The notes: a model not told the origin generated them from the sequence alone. A DNA stretch of 64,000 nt from an uncultured Acidimicrobiales bacterium (GCA_937922785.1 CALAJQ010000006.1:1-64000), one strand, 5' to 3'. Counted from the stretch's first letter, positions 17,613 to 26,439 are shown. A program made the numbers and translations.

Positions 17613-18281
17613 ATGCGACAATCAAAAACGCCCTCAAAGCTGACCCTGGCCCATGCCTTAATGGTGGTGGCCGGGCTCGTGACCTTTGTTTTGGTTTCGG
17701 CAGTGCTTCGAGATCGCAGCGAGACGGCGACGGTACTTGTGGCTACAGTTTCGGCGCCTGCTGGTTCTGAGGCATCGGCGCTGGGGCTCACACCATTAGA
17801 AGTGCCGGCTTCGCACGCATTATCAGAGCAATTTGTAGCGTCGGGCACGGTCAGCGGCACCGAAAGAATCGCTCGCGACGTGGTTTCAGGTCAGCCACTG
17901 CTTAAGAACGACTTGTTGGCGCCCGAGCAAAGGGTTGCGACGAGGACCTTCGCAATCGCAGTTGATGATCTTGTTTTGCGGGGCTTGGGCTTACGAGTCG
18001 CTGATCGCGTTGACCTGATAGGCCAAGACGACGAAGGCAATGTGTACTACGTCGTGACCGATGTTGCCGTTGCATCGCGTTCCCAGATTGCAACCGACTC
18101 AGGATTTGCAGCTAGCAGCGGCAGCTTCCTAACGGTGGAAGTTACTGACGCCGAGGCGTTGGCGATCTCGGCTGCTTTGCGGTCATCTCCAGTTGACGTG
18201 GTGCGATCGACGGGCGCCCAGGCAATCGACTTAGCGGCGCCGCAAGACACAGCTATGGCAGATCTGGAGGCAGGGGAGTGA
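17613..18281 (+). CDS. cpaB: Flp pilus assembly protein CpaB/RcpC-like (SAF domain)
   Basis: A 222-residue protein with one N-terminal membrane segment (about residues 13-30) and a SAF-like domain (about 40-110, VLVATVSAPAGSEAS ... ISGQPLLKNDLL pattern) followed by an RcpC-like beta region (VADRVDLIGQDDEGNVYYVVTDVAV). CpaB/RcpC proteins occur at the start of Tad operons and sit at the outer face of the membrane; their exact role is unclear. It is the first gene of a seven-gene run in which most junctions overlap by four bases. Confidence 0.78.
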   Translation: MRQSKTPSKLTLAHALMVVAGLVTFVLVSAVLRDRSETATVLVATVSAPAGSEASALGLTPLEVPASHALSEQFVASGTVSGTERIARDVVSGQPLLKNDLLAPEQRVATRTFAIAVDDLVLRGLGLRVADRVDLIGQDDEGNVYYVVTDVAVASRSQIATDSGFAASSGSFLTVEVTDAEALAISAALRSSPVDVVRSTGAQAIDLAAPQDTAMADLEAGE

Positions 18282-19546
18282 TTGTTGGCCCGATCTCGGT
18301 TGCGCTCGCCTTGTCCGGACGTGAGTGGCGCAGTTCGCTTCAGCGTCACTGTCGCGACTATGTCGCGGACATTGCTGTTCAGCTCGTTCGAGATGGCCGC
18401 CAGGCCCTTGACCCCTCCATTTCGGTCGTGGTTCTCGATGACGACACGAGCTGGCTTTCCACTCCATTCCTCAACGCTGCTCGCGAGCGCGGCATTCCAG
18501 TCATTGGTCTGTATGACCCGCTCGAGTCCGACGGTCATGGACAACGACATCTTCAACGGCTCGGGGTCGACGCTGTCCTGTCCGCTGCCATCTCAACCGA
18601 GCAGCTCCTTGAGGGAATAAGGGACCTGACTCCGAACGTGGAGACGTTTGACCGCTTCATCGAGGCAATCGAGGGCGTTGATGACCGCATTCGGCAATCG
18701 AAGCGCCAGATAGTTGCCGTAGGGGGACCGGCAGGAGCTGGTGCGACTGAGGTATCAATTGGGTTTCTGCAGACTGCTCCGGGGGCTCGGGGCATTCTGA
18801 TCGACGTTGATGAGACTCATCCCAGCATCGCAAGAAGACTCGGGCTGGCCATCCACCCTCACATCGTCACAGCGATCGAGTCACTTCGCCGCGAACGCAT
18901 CCGTCCGGATGGCACACAAAGAACCGAGCTGGAGGACTGCCTGGCCATCCCGGCGCTTAACAACTCCCTACCGTTTGATGTCATCACTGGTCTTGCGTCG
19001 CGAGATGACTGGACGTTACTGAGGGCAGATGATGTTGTTGACCTTGTCACCGAACTCACGGCCCGCTGGCCAGTTGTAGTTGCTCGAGTAGGTCCACAGC
19101 TTGAAGACCTAACTCGCTGGGCCGATCGGTACGAAGTCTCCCGAAGTGTGGTCCGCAATTCGACCCGGATCATTGGGGTTTGCGAGGCCACTTCTCTTGG
19201 CGTGCTGAGGTTCGTTGATTGGTTAGTGGACGTCGTTGGGTTGGTTGATGAGACACCGATTGACGTTGTTCTGAATCGAGTCCCCAAATCACCTGCTGCT
19301 CGTTCTGAGCTGGTTACTCAGATTCGCGAAATCGCCGGAGATCGCATCGGGGAGATCGTTTGCGTTGCCGAAGACAAGCGGGTAAAGCGAGCTTCTTGGG
19401 ATGCCAAGATCGTCACCAAGGGCCAGTTCGTGAAGAACTTGGCCAGACTTCACCAGCTTAAGACTGGATCGCCGGGCGAAGCTCAGGAGCCTCAAAGCCG
19501 TGTCTCGGATCTGGCACCCGAGTATGAGAGTGGGGCATTGCTATGA
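18278..19546 (+). CDS. tadZ: TadZ/CpaE-like ParA/MinD-family protein
   Basis: A 422-residue protein with an N-terminal receiver-like domain (about 1-125; VVVLDDDTSWL, GIPVIGLYDPLE) and a C-terminal ParA/MinD-like domain starting at IVAVGGPAGAGATEVSIGF (about residue 147). The deviant P-loop lacks the usual Lys (GAGAT instead of GKGGxGKT). TadZ proteins place the pilus machine at the cell pole and several have atypical P-loops. The start GTG overlaps the cpaB stop by four bases. Confidence 0.8.
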   Translation: MIVGPISVALALSGREWRSSLQRHCRDYVADIAVQLVRDGRQALDPSISVVVLDDDTSWLSTPFLNAARERGIPVIGLYDPLESDGHGQRHLQRLGVDAVLSAAISTEQLLEGIRDLTPNVETFDRFIEAIEGVDDRIRQSKRQIVAVGGPAGAGATEVSIGFLQTAPGARGILIDVDETHPSIARRLGLAIHPHIVTAIESLRRERIRPDGTQRTELEDCLAIPALNNSLPFDVITGLASRDDWTLLRADDVVDLVTELTARWPVVVARVGPQLEDLTRWADRYEVSRSVVRNSTRIIGVCEATSLGVLRFVDWLVDVVGLVDETPIDVVLNRVPKSPAARSELVTQIREIAGDRIGEIVCVAEDKRVKRASWDAKIVTKGQFVKNLARLHQLKTGSPGEAQEPQSRVSDLAPEYESGALL

Positions 19547-20862
19547 CCATCGTGGCCAATGGCCAAAGCCTCTCGACGCCTGATGTTTATGAGGAACTGC
19601 GCCAGCAGGCGCTCAGCGACATTCGAAACCGATCTATCAACACCGATGACTCAGCTGAAGTCCTAAGCCTGCTGAGGTTCTTAGTAAGCGGCTATCAGGC
19701 GAATGCAACTTCAGGAGGCTCTCACCGGCCCCTGCACGATCCTCCGGCAATGGTCGATCGGCTAGCCCAATCGATCTTGGCCTATGGCCCACTGACTCCC
19801 TTTCTGGACGGTTCGATTCACTATGAAGAGCTGATCATCCATGGGGGCGAGGTCAACTACATCGACGGTCGTGGCCAACTAGTCGCCTACCCCGAACCTG
19901 TCACAGAACAAGAAGTCACTCACGTTGTTCAGAAGCTGCTCGCCAGCGTTGGAGCATCGGTAGATGAGTCTCGGCCTGTGATCCAGACTCAGATTTTGGA
20001 CGGATCGGCTCGCCTCGGCGTAGTCATGCCCCCCATCGCTGACAAAATCGATGTGACAATTCGGCGCTATCTCGCGAAACGAGAGACATTCCACGAACTC
20101 ATCGGCTGGGACGCAATTAATCCTGCTGCTGCCTCTCTGCTTGCGGCCATGTTACGAACTCCAACTGGAATGATCGTCACCGGCCAGCCCGGTTCGGGCA
20201 AAACCACACTGGTCAACGCGTTACTGCGGGCCGCTCCCCAGAACATCAGACTGATCGCGTGTGAAGACACTCCAGAACTCTCAGTTGAACACCTCAACGC
20301 AGCACGTTGGAAGACACGGGTTGCCGGACCTGATGGCACCGGAGAGATCTCTTTACGGCATCTAGTTCGGATGTCGTTGGGAATGCGGCCAGACATCATC
20401 GTTGTTGGTGAGGTCCGGGGTGAAGAGGCATATGAGCTGACCCGCGCCGGAAACGCCGGTTGTGGAATGCTCTCCACAATTCACTCAAACGGCGCCCGGC
20501 AAGGACTTCAAGCCCTCGTCTCGACTGCAACAATGGCAGGCCCAAACGTTGCGGCAGACCAGGTACGGTCGGTATTCAGCTCGATTGTGGATGTGGTCGT
20601 CCACGTCGCCAAGGAGCCAGGCGCTCCCACTCACAGGCCGGCCCGCCGGCAGGTCATGGAGGTGGCGTGTATCCCACCTATGCAGGGTTCTGAAACCGAC
20701 TTTACGGTTGAACCCATATTTGTCCGTGACGACTTCGGGGCACCCCTTCAATGGACTGGCAGTCCGCTCCCATTGGATCTCGAAACCCGCATTGGCCGGG
20801 TTCTTCGGCCTCTCAAGATCACCGTCAATGACATTCTCGATGGAACGAGGGTTCTTGTATGA
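19543..20862 (+). CDS. tadA: Flp pilus assembly ATPase TadA/CpaF
   Basis: The secretion ATPase that drives Flp pilus assembly, 439 residues. Walker A is GQPGSGKTT (about residue 214). An Asp box (LIACEDTPEL), Walker B-like GMRPDIIVVGEVRGEEAYEL and a His box (GMLSTIHSNGA) follow in the order usual for the CpaF branch of VirB11-type ATPases. The N-terminal domain contains YGPLTPFLDGSIHYEELIIHGG, typical for CpaF. ATG overlaps the previous stop by four bases. Confidence 0.95.
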   Translation: MTIVANGQSLSTPDVYEELRQQALSDIRNRSINTDDSAEVLSLLRFLVSGYQANATSGGSHRPLHDPPAMVDRLAQSILAYGPLTPFLDGSIHYEELIIHGGEVNYIDGRGQLVAYPEPVTEQEVTHVVQKLLASVGASVDESRPVIQTQILDGSARLGVVMPPIADKIDVTIRRYLAKRETFHELIGWDAINPAAASLLAAMLRTPTGMIVTGQPGSGKTTLVNALLRAAPQNIRLIACEDTPELSVEHLNAARWKTRVAGPDGTGEISLRHLVRMSLGMRPDIIVVGEVRGEEAYELTRAGNAGCGMLSTIHSNGARQGLQALVSTATMAGPNVAADQVRSVFSSIVDVVVHVAKEPGAPTHRPARRQVMEVACIPPMQGSETDFTVEPIFVRDDFGAPLQWTGSPLPLDLETRIGRVLRPLKITVNDILDGTRVLV

Positions 20863-21737
20863 GGCTTCTCGCTGGTCTTTTTGCAGGATCGTTCGCCTAT
20901 CTAGCCCTCGGTTCGCTCGTCGGCATTAGTCCGGCTTGGCTCAAACGTGATCGCGGCACTCGCCGCCCGGGTGCGCGAGCCCAAGACTGGCTGAACCAGG
21001 CTGGAGCCGACGTGACGCCGATGCAGTTTGTGGTTGCTTCGGTGTCGGGAGCGGTTGTTAGCGCATTCCTTGTGTTCAGCCTTACCAAGGTTCCAGCTCT
21101 GGCCTTTGTTGCTTGCGGCCTTGCTCTGGCTGCACCACGATTGTTCTACTCAAAGCGTCGCGCTACAGCTACCGCAGAACGGCTAGACGCTTGGCCTGAC
21201 GTGATCAGAGATTTGACCGCTCACCTGCGTGCTTCGATGTCTGTGCACGCCGCGCTTTGCGAAGTGGGACGCACGGGTCCGCTTCCGCTTAGGCCCTTCT
21301 TCAACCGGTATGCGGGCTTGTCCGCAACTCTGGACCACCGCAGTTCGCTTGAAGTTGTACGAGAGGAGCTGGCGGATCCGCTAAGTGACCGGATCATCGA
21401 GGTGATTCTTGTTGCGTTTGAGCAAGGGACGTCGGTTGTTATGGACGTTCTGGACGACTTGGCCGCTTCCACTACTGCGGACCTACGCCTTACCGAACAA
21501 ATTCGCACCTCCCAGCTCGAGACAAAACTTGAGTCACGGGGAGCAGCTGTTTTGCCCTTCGCTGTGTTGGCGTTGCTTTGCAGTTCGACCGGTGGTTATC
21601 GAGAGTTTTACAGCACCCCGGCGGGCTGGGTGATCGTCATTCTTGGCGGGATCATGGCTCTGGGCGGGATGCTCGCCATCAATCGCCTGGGCGTGATTCC
21701 TAGTGAGCAAAGGATTCTTGCCGGAGGCGAGAGGTGA
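20859..21737 (+). CDS. tadB: Flp pilus inner-membrane platform protein TadB
   Basis: A 292-residue T2SF-domain membrane protein. Hydrophobic segments lie at the N-terminus, around residues 58-95, and two near the C-terminus (LPFAVLALLCSS, GWVIVILGGIMALGGML). The central cytoplasmic part (DAWPDVIRDLTAHLRASMSVHAALCEVGR) is typical for TadB. It forms the membrane platform with TadC. It is joined to both neighbours by four-base overlaps. Confidence 0.88.
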   Translation: MRLLAGLFAGSFAYLALGSLVGISPAWLKRDRGTRRPGARAQDWLNQAGADVTPMQFVVASVSGAVVSAFLVFSLTKVPALAFVACGLALAAPRLFYSKRRATATAERLDAWPDVIRDLTAHLRASMSVHAALCEVGRTGPLPLRPFFNRYAGLSATLDHRSSLEVVREELADPLSDRIIEVILVAFEQGTSVVMDVLDDLAASTTADLRLTEQIRTSQLETKLESRGAAVLPFAVLALLCSSTGGYREFYSTPAGWVIVILGGIMALGGMLAINRLGVIPSEQRILAGGER

Positions 21738-22675
21738 CCTTCCAGGTCTTCCTTGCGGCCCTGGCTGCAACTGCTCTCGCTGTTTCGGTGAGCCGGCAGT
21801 TGGTTCCACCGCGCCGGTCGCTAAATGTTCGACTGCGCCCTTACGCCGCACTATCAAGATCTCGGCTTGGTACTGGCTATGCCGACGTTTCGGTCAGTGC
21901 CATCACCCGAGTTGATGAGCGTTCGTCGTTAATGCGGGTCTTTGGACCGGTACTAGAAATAATGGCCGAGAAGCTTGGAAACGTTGTCGACGCAGCCGAT
22001 GCGGAGACCCTTTCGCTTCGCCTCCGCCAAGCTGGGTTTCGTGACGTCAGGCCCGAGCAGTATCGGATGCGTCAGTTGGTATACGCCTTGGCCGGACTGG
22101 TCATAGGAGTATTCATCGGACTTACTGTTATGAAGAGCTTTGCTGGGGTCGCCCTAATGGCATTCTGCTTCGGCTTTCCCGGCGCAACCATTCAACGGAC
22201 CCGAGTTCAGAAGGCCATCGACGTCCGGCGAGACCGGATGCGAAGTGAGGCCTACACGGTTGCCCAGTTGCTAGCTGTTCACGTTAGGACAGGTCACGGC
22301 CCAGTGGAAGCAGTGAGGTCAGTCTGTGCACTTGGGCGTGGGCCAGTTGTGGCCGAGCTAAGAGAGGCGCTGACTTGGATAAGCGGTGGCACCAGCCCTC
22401 AGCGGGCTTATGAGAAGCTGGCCGAATCTACGCCGGAACCATCGGCTAGCCGTCTGTACCGGCTGCTGTCAGCATCATCTCGCTCAGGCGGCGACATCGG
22501 CCGAGCCCTTCTGGCAATAAGCAATGACCTTCGGGCCGAACGGCGCGAAGAGCTTGCGCGCCATGCGCTCAAACGAGGTTCTGCGATGTTGATCCCGCTG
22601 ATCATCTTTATTGCCCCAGTCATGGTCCTGTTTGTGGGGGCGGCGATCCCTCATCTGATCTTTGGCGGCAATTAG
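21734..22675 (+). CDS. tadC: Flp pilus inner-membrane platform protein TadC
   Basis: A 313-residue partner of TadB. It has an N-terminal membrane segment, a pair about residues 117-150, the T2SF core (YTVAQLLAVHVRTGHGPVEAVRSV ... SRSGGDIGRALLAISNDLRAERREE) and a C-terminal membrane segment (MLIPLIIFIAPVMVLFVGAA). The start GTG overlaps tadB by four bases. Downstream, 81 AT-rich bases separate it from the pilin gene, which could allow separate or stronger expression of the pilin. Confidence 0.87.
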   Translation: MTFQVFLAALAATALAVSVSRQLVPPRRSLNVRLRPYAALSRSRLGTGYADVSVSAITRVDERSSLMRVFGPVLEIMAEKLGNVVDAADAETLSLRLRQAGFRDVRPEQYRMRQLVYALAGLVIGVFIGLTVMKSFAGVALMAFCFGFPGATIQRTRVQKAIDVRRDRMRSEAYTVAQLLAVHVRTGHGPVEAVRSVCALGRGPVVAELREALTWISGGTSPQRAYEKLAESTPEPSASRLYRLLSASSRSGGDIGRALLAISNDLRAERREELARHALKRGSAMLIPLIIFIAPVMVLFVGAAIPHLIFGGN

Positions 22676-22756
22676 ATCTACTAAGTATCAGCTTTACAAA
22701 GAAATCTCAGCTCTAACAAATATGAAAGTTCAACAAATGAAAGATGCGGTGGAAAA

Positions 22757-22954
22757 ATGTTGATGTACCAAGCAATAAGTCAGACAGATGGTCCGACAGT
22801 AGACAGTGAGGTTCGGTCAGAGCGTGGCGCAGGCGTGGTCGAGTGGCTTGCCATATCTGCGCTGTCGGTAGGACTGATCGTGGGAATAAACCAGGCATTT
22901 GACGGAATCATCACGCAGCTGATCACGCGAATTCAAGGCCTACTAGGTCTCTAG
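22757..22954 (+). CDS. flp: Flp-type pilin precursor
   Basis: A 65-residue prepilin: a charged leader (SEVRSERG), then A-G-V-V-E and a 22-residue hydrophobic helix (WLAISALSVGLIVGINQAF), ending in a short amphipathic tail. Cleavage after the Gly would place Glu at +5, the hallmark of Flp/type IV-like pilins. It is the likely main pilus subunit. ATG 22757 and a second ATG six bases on are both possible starts. A 13-codon reading frame (22722-22763) overlaps the start and is probably not real. Confidence 0.75.
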   Translation: MLMYQAISQTDGPTVDSEVRSERGAGVVEWLAISALSVGLIVGINQAFDGIITQLITRIQGLLGL

Positions 22955-22962
22955 CTATCGCC

Positions 22963-23358
22963 GTGTCGCGAGGCCAGCGAAGAGCAATAGCACAGCGAGG
23001 AGCTGGGGCAATAGAAACAATCATTGGCCTCGGGCTTGTGATGTTCCTTCTCATCGTGATGGTCCAGTTCACTATGTGGCAGTACGTGAAGGCCTCCGTG
23101 CGAGTGGCTGCTTTAGACGCGGCCAGAGCTGCGTCGGTAGTGGACGCAACTCCAGCCGACTGTGCTGTCGCGTTCGAGCGCGCCGCCAGTGATCTGCTTG
23201 CCGGACCGATGGGTGACGGAGTTGGGGCACCGGTTTGCACCAAGGGCGCAGAAGAGGTGACGGTCGTGGTGAACGTTCACCTGGAGCCTGGTCTAGTGGT
23301 AATGCCGGCCTGGGACTTTGTCGTTACCGCGGTCGCCCAGACTGAGCGCATCGAATGA
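22963..23358 (+). CDS. TadE-like minor pilin 1
   Basis: A 131-residue pseudopilin starting with GTG eight bases after the pilin stop. R-G-A-G-A-I-E-T follows a basic leader, with Glu at +5 after the predicted cleavage, and then a hydrophobic helix (IIGLGLVMFLLIVMVQFTMW). The rest is a small soluble domain with two Cys (about residues 52 and 85) that could form a disulfide outside the cell. TadE-like proteins are minor pilus parts. It overlaps the next gene by four bases. Confidence 0.75.
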   Translation: MSRGQRRAIAQRGAGAIETIIGLGLVMFLLIVMVQFTMWQYVKASVRVAALDAARAASVVDATPADCAVAFERAASDLLAGPMGDGVGAPVCTKGAEEVTVVVNVHLEPGLVVMPAWDFVVTAVAQTERIE

Positions 23359-23786
23359 TGTCGACAACAGCTCTACCACAATCGGAAGGCGCTGAACGGG
23401 GAGCGGCGGCAATAGAGGTCGGCCTGATCATGGCCTTCATTCTGATCCCGGTGATGATGCTGATGCTGGTCGTTCCAACTTGGATCGAACGCCAAACCGC
23501 TGGTCGCGATGCCGCTAGCGAGGCTGCCCGCGCGCTGGTCTTAAGCAAAGGCGATCTCGCAGCTGCTCAATCGGTAGTGGCAACAGTTGAGCGAGGTTAT
23601 GAGCTGCCAGCGGGCACTATCAGCCTCAGCTCGGTCTCGCCGTTGGCGGTAGGCGAACAATTCACGGTTGTGGTGACAGTGCGCCAGCCCGCGCTCGCGC
23701 TACCGGGCCTTGGCCAACTTGCCGGCTGGACCTATGACGCCGAACACGTCGAGTACTTCGGCGAATACAGCGAGCTAATGCCTTAG
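23355..23786 (+). CDS. TadE-like minor pilin 2
   Basis: A 143-residue pseudopilin, last gene of the pilus run. The leader ends E-R-G-A-A-A-I-E, again with Glu at +5, followed by a hydrophobic helix (VGLIMAFILIPVMMLMLVV). The C-terminal domain (about residues 70-135) is predicted to be beta-rich. It is convergent with the SCO1664-type gene 11 bases away. No prepilin peptidase (TadV/CpaA) follows, so processing needs an enzyme encoded elsewhere. Confidence 0.75.
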   Translation: MMSTTALPQSEGAERGAAAIEVGLIMAFILIPVMMLMLVVPTWIERQTAGRDAASEAARALVLSKGDLAAAQSVVATVERGYELPAGTISLSSVSPLAVGEQFTVVVTVRQPALALPGLGQLAGWTYDAEHVEYFGEYSELMP

Positions 23787-23797
23787 GCGAGTCGCGG

Positions 23798-24523
23798 TTA
23801 GACGAGGGGCCAAGGCCAACGGTGGCCGTCGGTTTCATCTGCCGGAAAGTGGCCTTCGGTCAGGACTGCTTTGGCGCGAGTCTGCAGGGCGTCTTGTTCG
23901 AAGACGTTGAGCAGCGCGCAGATTGAAACGTCGGGACCGTCGTTAACGAGACGCTCAACGTCGGCCAAGATGTCGGCCGGAATCGGCTGGCCTACGTAGT
24001 CCCACATGACGGTGCGAAGCTTCCACTCGGCATGAAAAGCAAGACCGTGGTCAATTCCGTAAACCCGCCCGTCTGCGCCAAGCAAGCAATGACCAGACTT
24101 GCGATCGGTGTTGTTGGCGATCAGATCGAGAACACACAACCGCTGAAGATCTTCAGTTCCTACGCCGTCTTCATGCAAGGTGAAATAATGCTGAGCAAAG
24201 TCAGCATCGACGAACGCCTGAACTGAACCAATTCCAAACGGCCCCTCAGCCAAGGCCGTGGGCGGAATGACTTTCCAACCCAACTGGTCTGCCAAGCGAA
24301 ACATAGCCACTTCGCGCTTATAGAGACCGTCAGGAAAGTCCCATAAAGGCCGTTCGCCCTGGTGTGGTTTGTAGATGGCCTTATGCGACTTTGCGCCTTC
24401 TGTGACGTTCACAAGGAGGGTCGCGTTTGAGCTGTAGGGCATGCGTCCTTCGACCTCGTACTCGCCCTCCAGAAACAGCGGGATTAGCTCGGATCTGTCC
24501 AACTCGAATGCGGTCGAGGTCAT
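23798..24523 (-). CDS. SCO1664-type protein (PI3/4-kinase-like fold)
   Basis: A 241-residue protein of the actinobacterial SCO1664 family, distantly related to phosphatidylinositol kinases. Visible are KAIYKPHQGERPLWDFP (the nucleotide-contacting Lys region), LCVLDLIANNTDRKSGHCLL (catalytic loop with D and N) and VYGIDHGLAFH (metal-binding D). ATG 24523 overlaps the DUF3090 stop (TGATG), so the pair is translationally coupled. Substrate unknown. This gene, DUF3090 and the phosphatase are a conserved actinobacterial trio. Confidence 0.85.
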   Translation of the reverse strand: MTSTAFELDRSELIPLFLEGEYEVEGRMPYSSNATLLVNVTEGAKSHKAIYKPHQGERPLWDFPDGLYKREVAMFRLADQLGWKVIPPTALAEGPFGIGSVQAFVDADFAQHYFTLHEDGVGTEDLQRLCVLDLIANNTDRKSGHCLLGADGRVYGIDHGLAFHAEWKLRTVMWDYVGQPIPADILADVERLVNDGPDVSICALLNVFEQDALQTRAKAVLTEGHFPADETDGHRWPWPLV

Positions 24524-25050
24524 CAATTCAACCGGGGGCAGGCGTGACCGTTGGGATCTTCGGGAAAACCACAGAGCCGACAGGGTGGTCGGCTGGAACT
24601 CATTAGTTCCCGCGCCCCCTGGAGAAACGAAGATGCTTGCTGAAGCGTAATGTGAACTCTCATTCGAGAGCCCTCATCTTCACCCATGTCGAGGCCAAGG
24701 TCTTGCAGTAGTGGATCAAGCTCGTCATCGTCGGGGAGAACGAATTCTTCCACCATCAATACAAAGCCCGTCTCAACTTCGTTCTCTCCTATTGAAATCT
24801 GCCCGGCCACAAAGGTTGGTTCGTCAACTTCAACTAGCGCCTCAGGCCGAGGCACAAAGTCTGGAGTCGGCAGATCTTCCATGGCGGTCGACAGGAATTG
24901 AGCGAGAGCCTGAACGTGTTGCTTCTCACACTTGATCGACGTCATTCCGTATTCGTCGCCGGCCTGGATAAAAAACGTCCGGTTCCCAGGCTCGCCTATT
25001 GCACCGGCGGTGAAGTGGGTTGGTTCTCGGTAATCGAACAGTTCTGACAT
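24523..25050 (-). CDS. DUF3090 family protein
   Basis: A 175-residue cytoplasmic protein of the DUF3090 family. The N-terminus FDYREPTHFTAGAIGEPGNRTFFIQA and the C-terminal zinc-ribbon-like CRLCGFPEDPNGHAC-P (Cys-x2-Cys ... His-x-Cys) are typical. Function unknown. It is the middle gene of the trio and lies 11 bases downstream of the phosphatase gene. Confidence 0.88.
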   Translation of the reverse strand: MSELFDYREPTHFTAGAIGEPGNRTFFIQAGDEYGMTSIKCEKQHVQALAQFLSTAMEDLPTPDFVPRPEALVEVDEPTFVAGQISIGENEVETGFVLMVEEFVLPDDDELDPLLQDLGLDMGEDEGSRMRVHITLQQASSFLQGARELMSSSRPPCRLCGFPEDPNGHACPRLN

Positions 25051-25061
25051 CGGAATCCGCC

Positions 25062-25715
25062 TTAAGAAGGCACCAAGGTTGTGAGGTCGTCACCGGTGGA
25101 GTTAATAGCGAGGACCGTCGGTCCGGTGGCTCCGTAAGCGATAACACTAATCGAGCACTGCCCAATAACAATTCGCTGGAATAGGTCGAGGTGGGTGCCA
25201 AGGGCGTCAGCAACTGCGGCCTTAATCGTGTCAGCGTGAGAGACCGCAACGATTGCTTCACCCGGGTGTTTGGCAACCAGTTCGGCGATGGCTCCGGTCA
25301 TGCGGCTTTGCATTTCGGTAAAGCTCTCGCCCTTGGGGAACCGGAAACCGGATGGATACTGCTGGACGGTCTTCCACTCGGGCTTTTTGTACAGCTGGCT
25401 GAGTTTCTTGCCGGTCCACTCGCCAAAATCTGCTTCGATCAGACCCTTGTGGGTCCTAGTTCTTAGACCGAGCGCCTTTGATATCGGCGCTGCAGTCTCT
25501 TGAGTGCGTTCCATCGGAGATGCGTAGACAGCCTTGATGCGGCCTTTGCCCAAACCCGCAAGCCGCTCGCCGGCTGCCGTCGCCTGTTCGATTCCAGCCG
25601 GAGCCAGGTGTAGGCCTTTTGCCCGACCAGGCAGAACTTTGCCGGTAGTAGGGGTGCGGCCGTGCCGGACCAGAAAGACAACTGTGGGCCCGGTATTAGA
25701 TTTCTTTGGTGCCAT
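25062..25715 (-). CDS. Histidine phosphatase family protein (MSMEG_4193-type)
   Basis: A 217-residue member of the phosphoglycerate-mutase-like histidine phosphatases. The catalytic motif LVRHGRTP (His about residue 18), the second Arg in YASPMERTQETA, the acid in GLIEADFGEWTG and the second His in AVSHADTIKAAVAD are all present, so it should be active. The MSMEG_4193-type branch is linked with DUF3090 and SCO1664 genes in actinobacteria. Substrate not known. It is first in the three-gene run and divergent from the UDG gene. Confidence 0.88.
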   Translation of the reverse strand: MAPKKSNTGPTVVFLVRHGRTPTTGKVLPGRAKGLHLAPAGIEQATAAGERLAGLGKGRIKAVYASPMERTQETAAPISKALGLRTRTHKGLIEADFGEWTGKKLSQLYKKPEWKTVQQYPSGFRFPKGESFTEMQSRMTGAIAELVAKHPGEAIVAVSHADTIKAAVADALGTHLDLFQRIVIGQCSISVIAYGATGPTVLAINSTGDDLTTLVPS

Positions 25716-25745
25716 TAGCTCACACGTTATCTAGCGTCGGTTGTC

Positions 25746-26429
25746 ATGAACGATTCGAGGGCAACAACTCGCCTTGATCTGATCGGTGAAGAGGTCAGTG
25801 TCTGTCGCAAATGTCCGCGGCTGGTTGAGTGGCGAGAAGAGGTTGCTAGGACCAAGCGGGCCGCGTATGCGGACTTTGAATATTGGGGTCAGGGCGTGCC
25901 TGCCTTTGGGACCGATGATGCAAAGGTCGTAGTAGTTGGGTTGGCTCCAGCAGCCCACGGTGCGAACAGGACTGGTCGGATGTTTACCGGCGATCGCAGC
26001 GGGGACTGGTTGTTCCGGGCGATGCACAAGGCCGGATTCGCCAATCAACCAACCAGCGTAGATATTGATGATGGCCTAGTCCTCAACCAGGCCTTGGTTA
26101 CGTCGCCTGTTAAGTGCGCTCCGCCTCAAAACAAGCCAACACCAGCTGAACGGGACAACTGTGCTCCCTTTATGGAGCGTGAACTCGAGGTGGTTGGTGC
26201 GAAAGTCTTTGTGGTTCTTGGTGGATTTGGTTACCAGGCTCTATGTGCCCACCTGGGAGTTAAACCTCGGCCAAAGTTTGGACATGGTGTGGAGGTTGAG
26301 CTTGAGGACGGGGGAGTCATAATTTGCAGCTATCACGTATCTCAACAGAACACCTTCACCGGCCGGTTGACCGAGGAAATGCTTGATGCGGTCTTTAGCC
26401 GGGCCCGTGTGTTGGCAGGGCTGGACTAA
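25746..26429 (+). CDS. Uracil-DNA glycosylase, family 5 (UdgB)-like
   Basis: A 227-residue DNA repair enzyme. Four Cys fit an Fe-S cluster as in family 4/5 UDGs (CRKCPR at the N-terminus, a Cys in PVKCAPP and one in RDNCAPF). Motif A is GLAPAAHGANRTGRMF, the UdgB form without the catalytic Asp or Glu of families 1 and 4, and motif B is HVSQQNTFTGRL. UdgB removes uracil and some other deaminated bases. It stands alone, divergent from the phosphatase gene. Confidence 0.87.
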   Translation: MNDSRATTRLDLIGEEVSVCRKCPRLVEWREEVARTKRAAYADFEYWGQGVPAFGTDDAKVVVVGLAPAAHGANRTGRMFTGDRSGDWLFRAMHKAGFANQPTSVDIDDGLVLNQALVTSPVKCAPPQNKPTPAERDNCAPFMERELEVVGAKVFVVLGGFGYQALCAHLGVKPRPKFGHGVEVELEDGGVIICSYHVSQQNTFTGRLTEEMLDAVFSRARVLAGLD

Positions 26430-26439
26430 CGTGAGGCTA

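Noticed and set aside
22722-22763. A 13-codon frame overlapping the pilin start (MKVQQMKDAVEKC)
   Set aside because: It has no ribosome site and no sign of conservation; the stop-start overlap may be chance.
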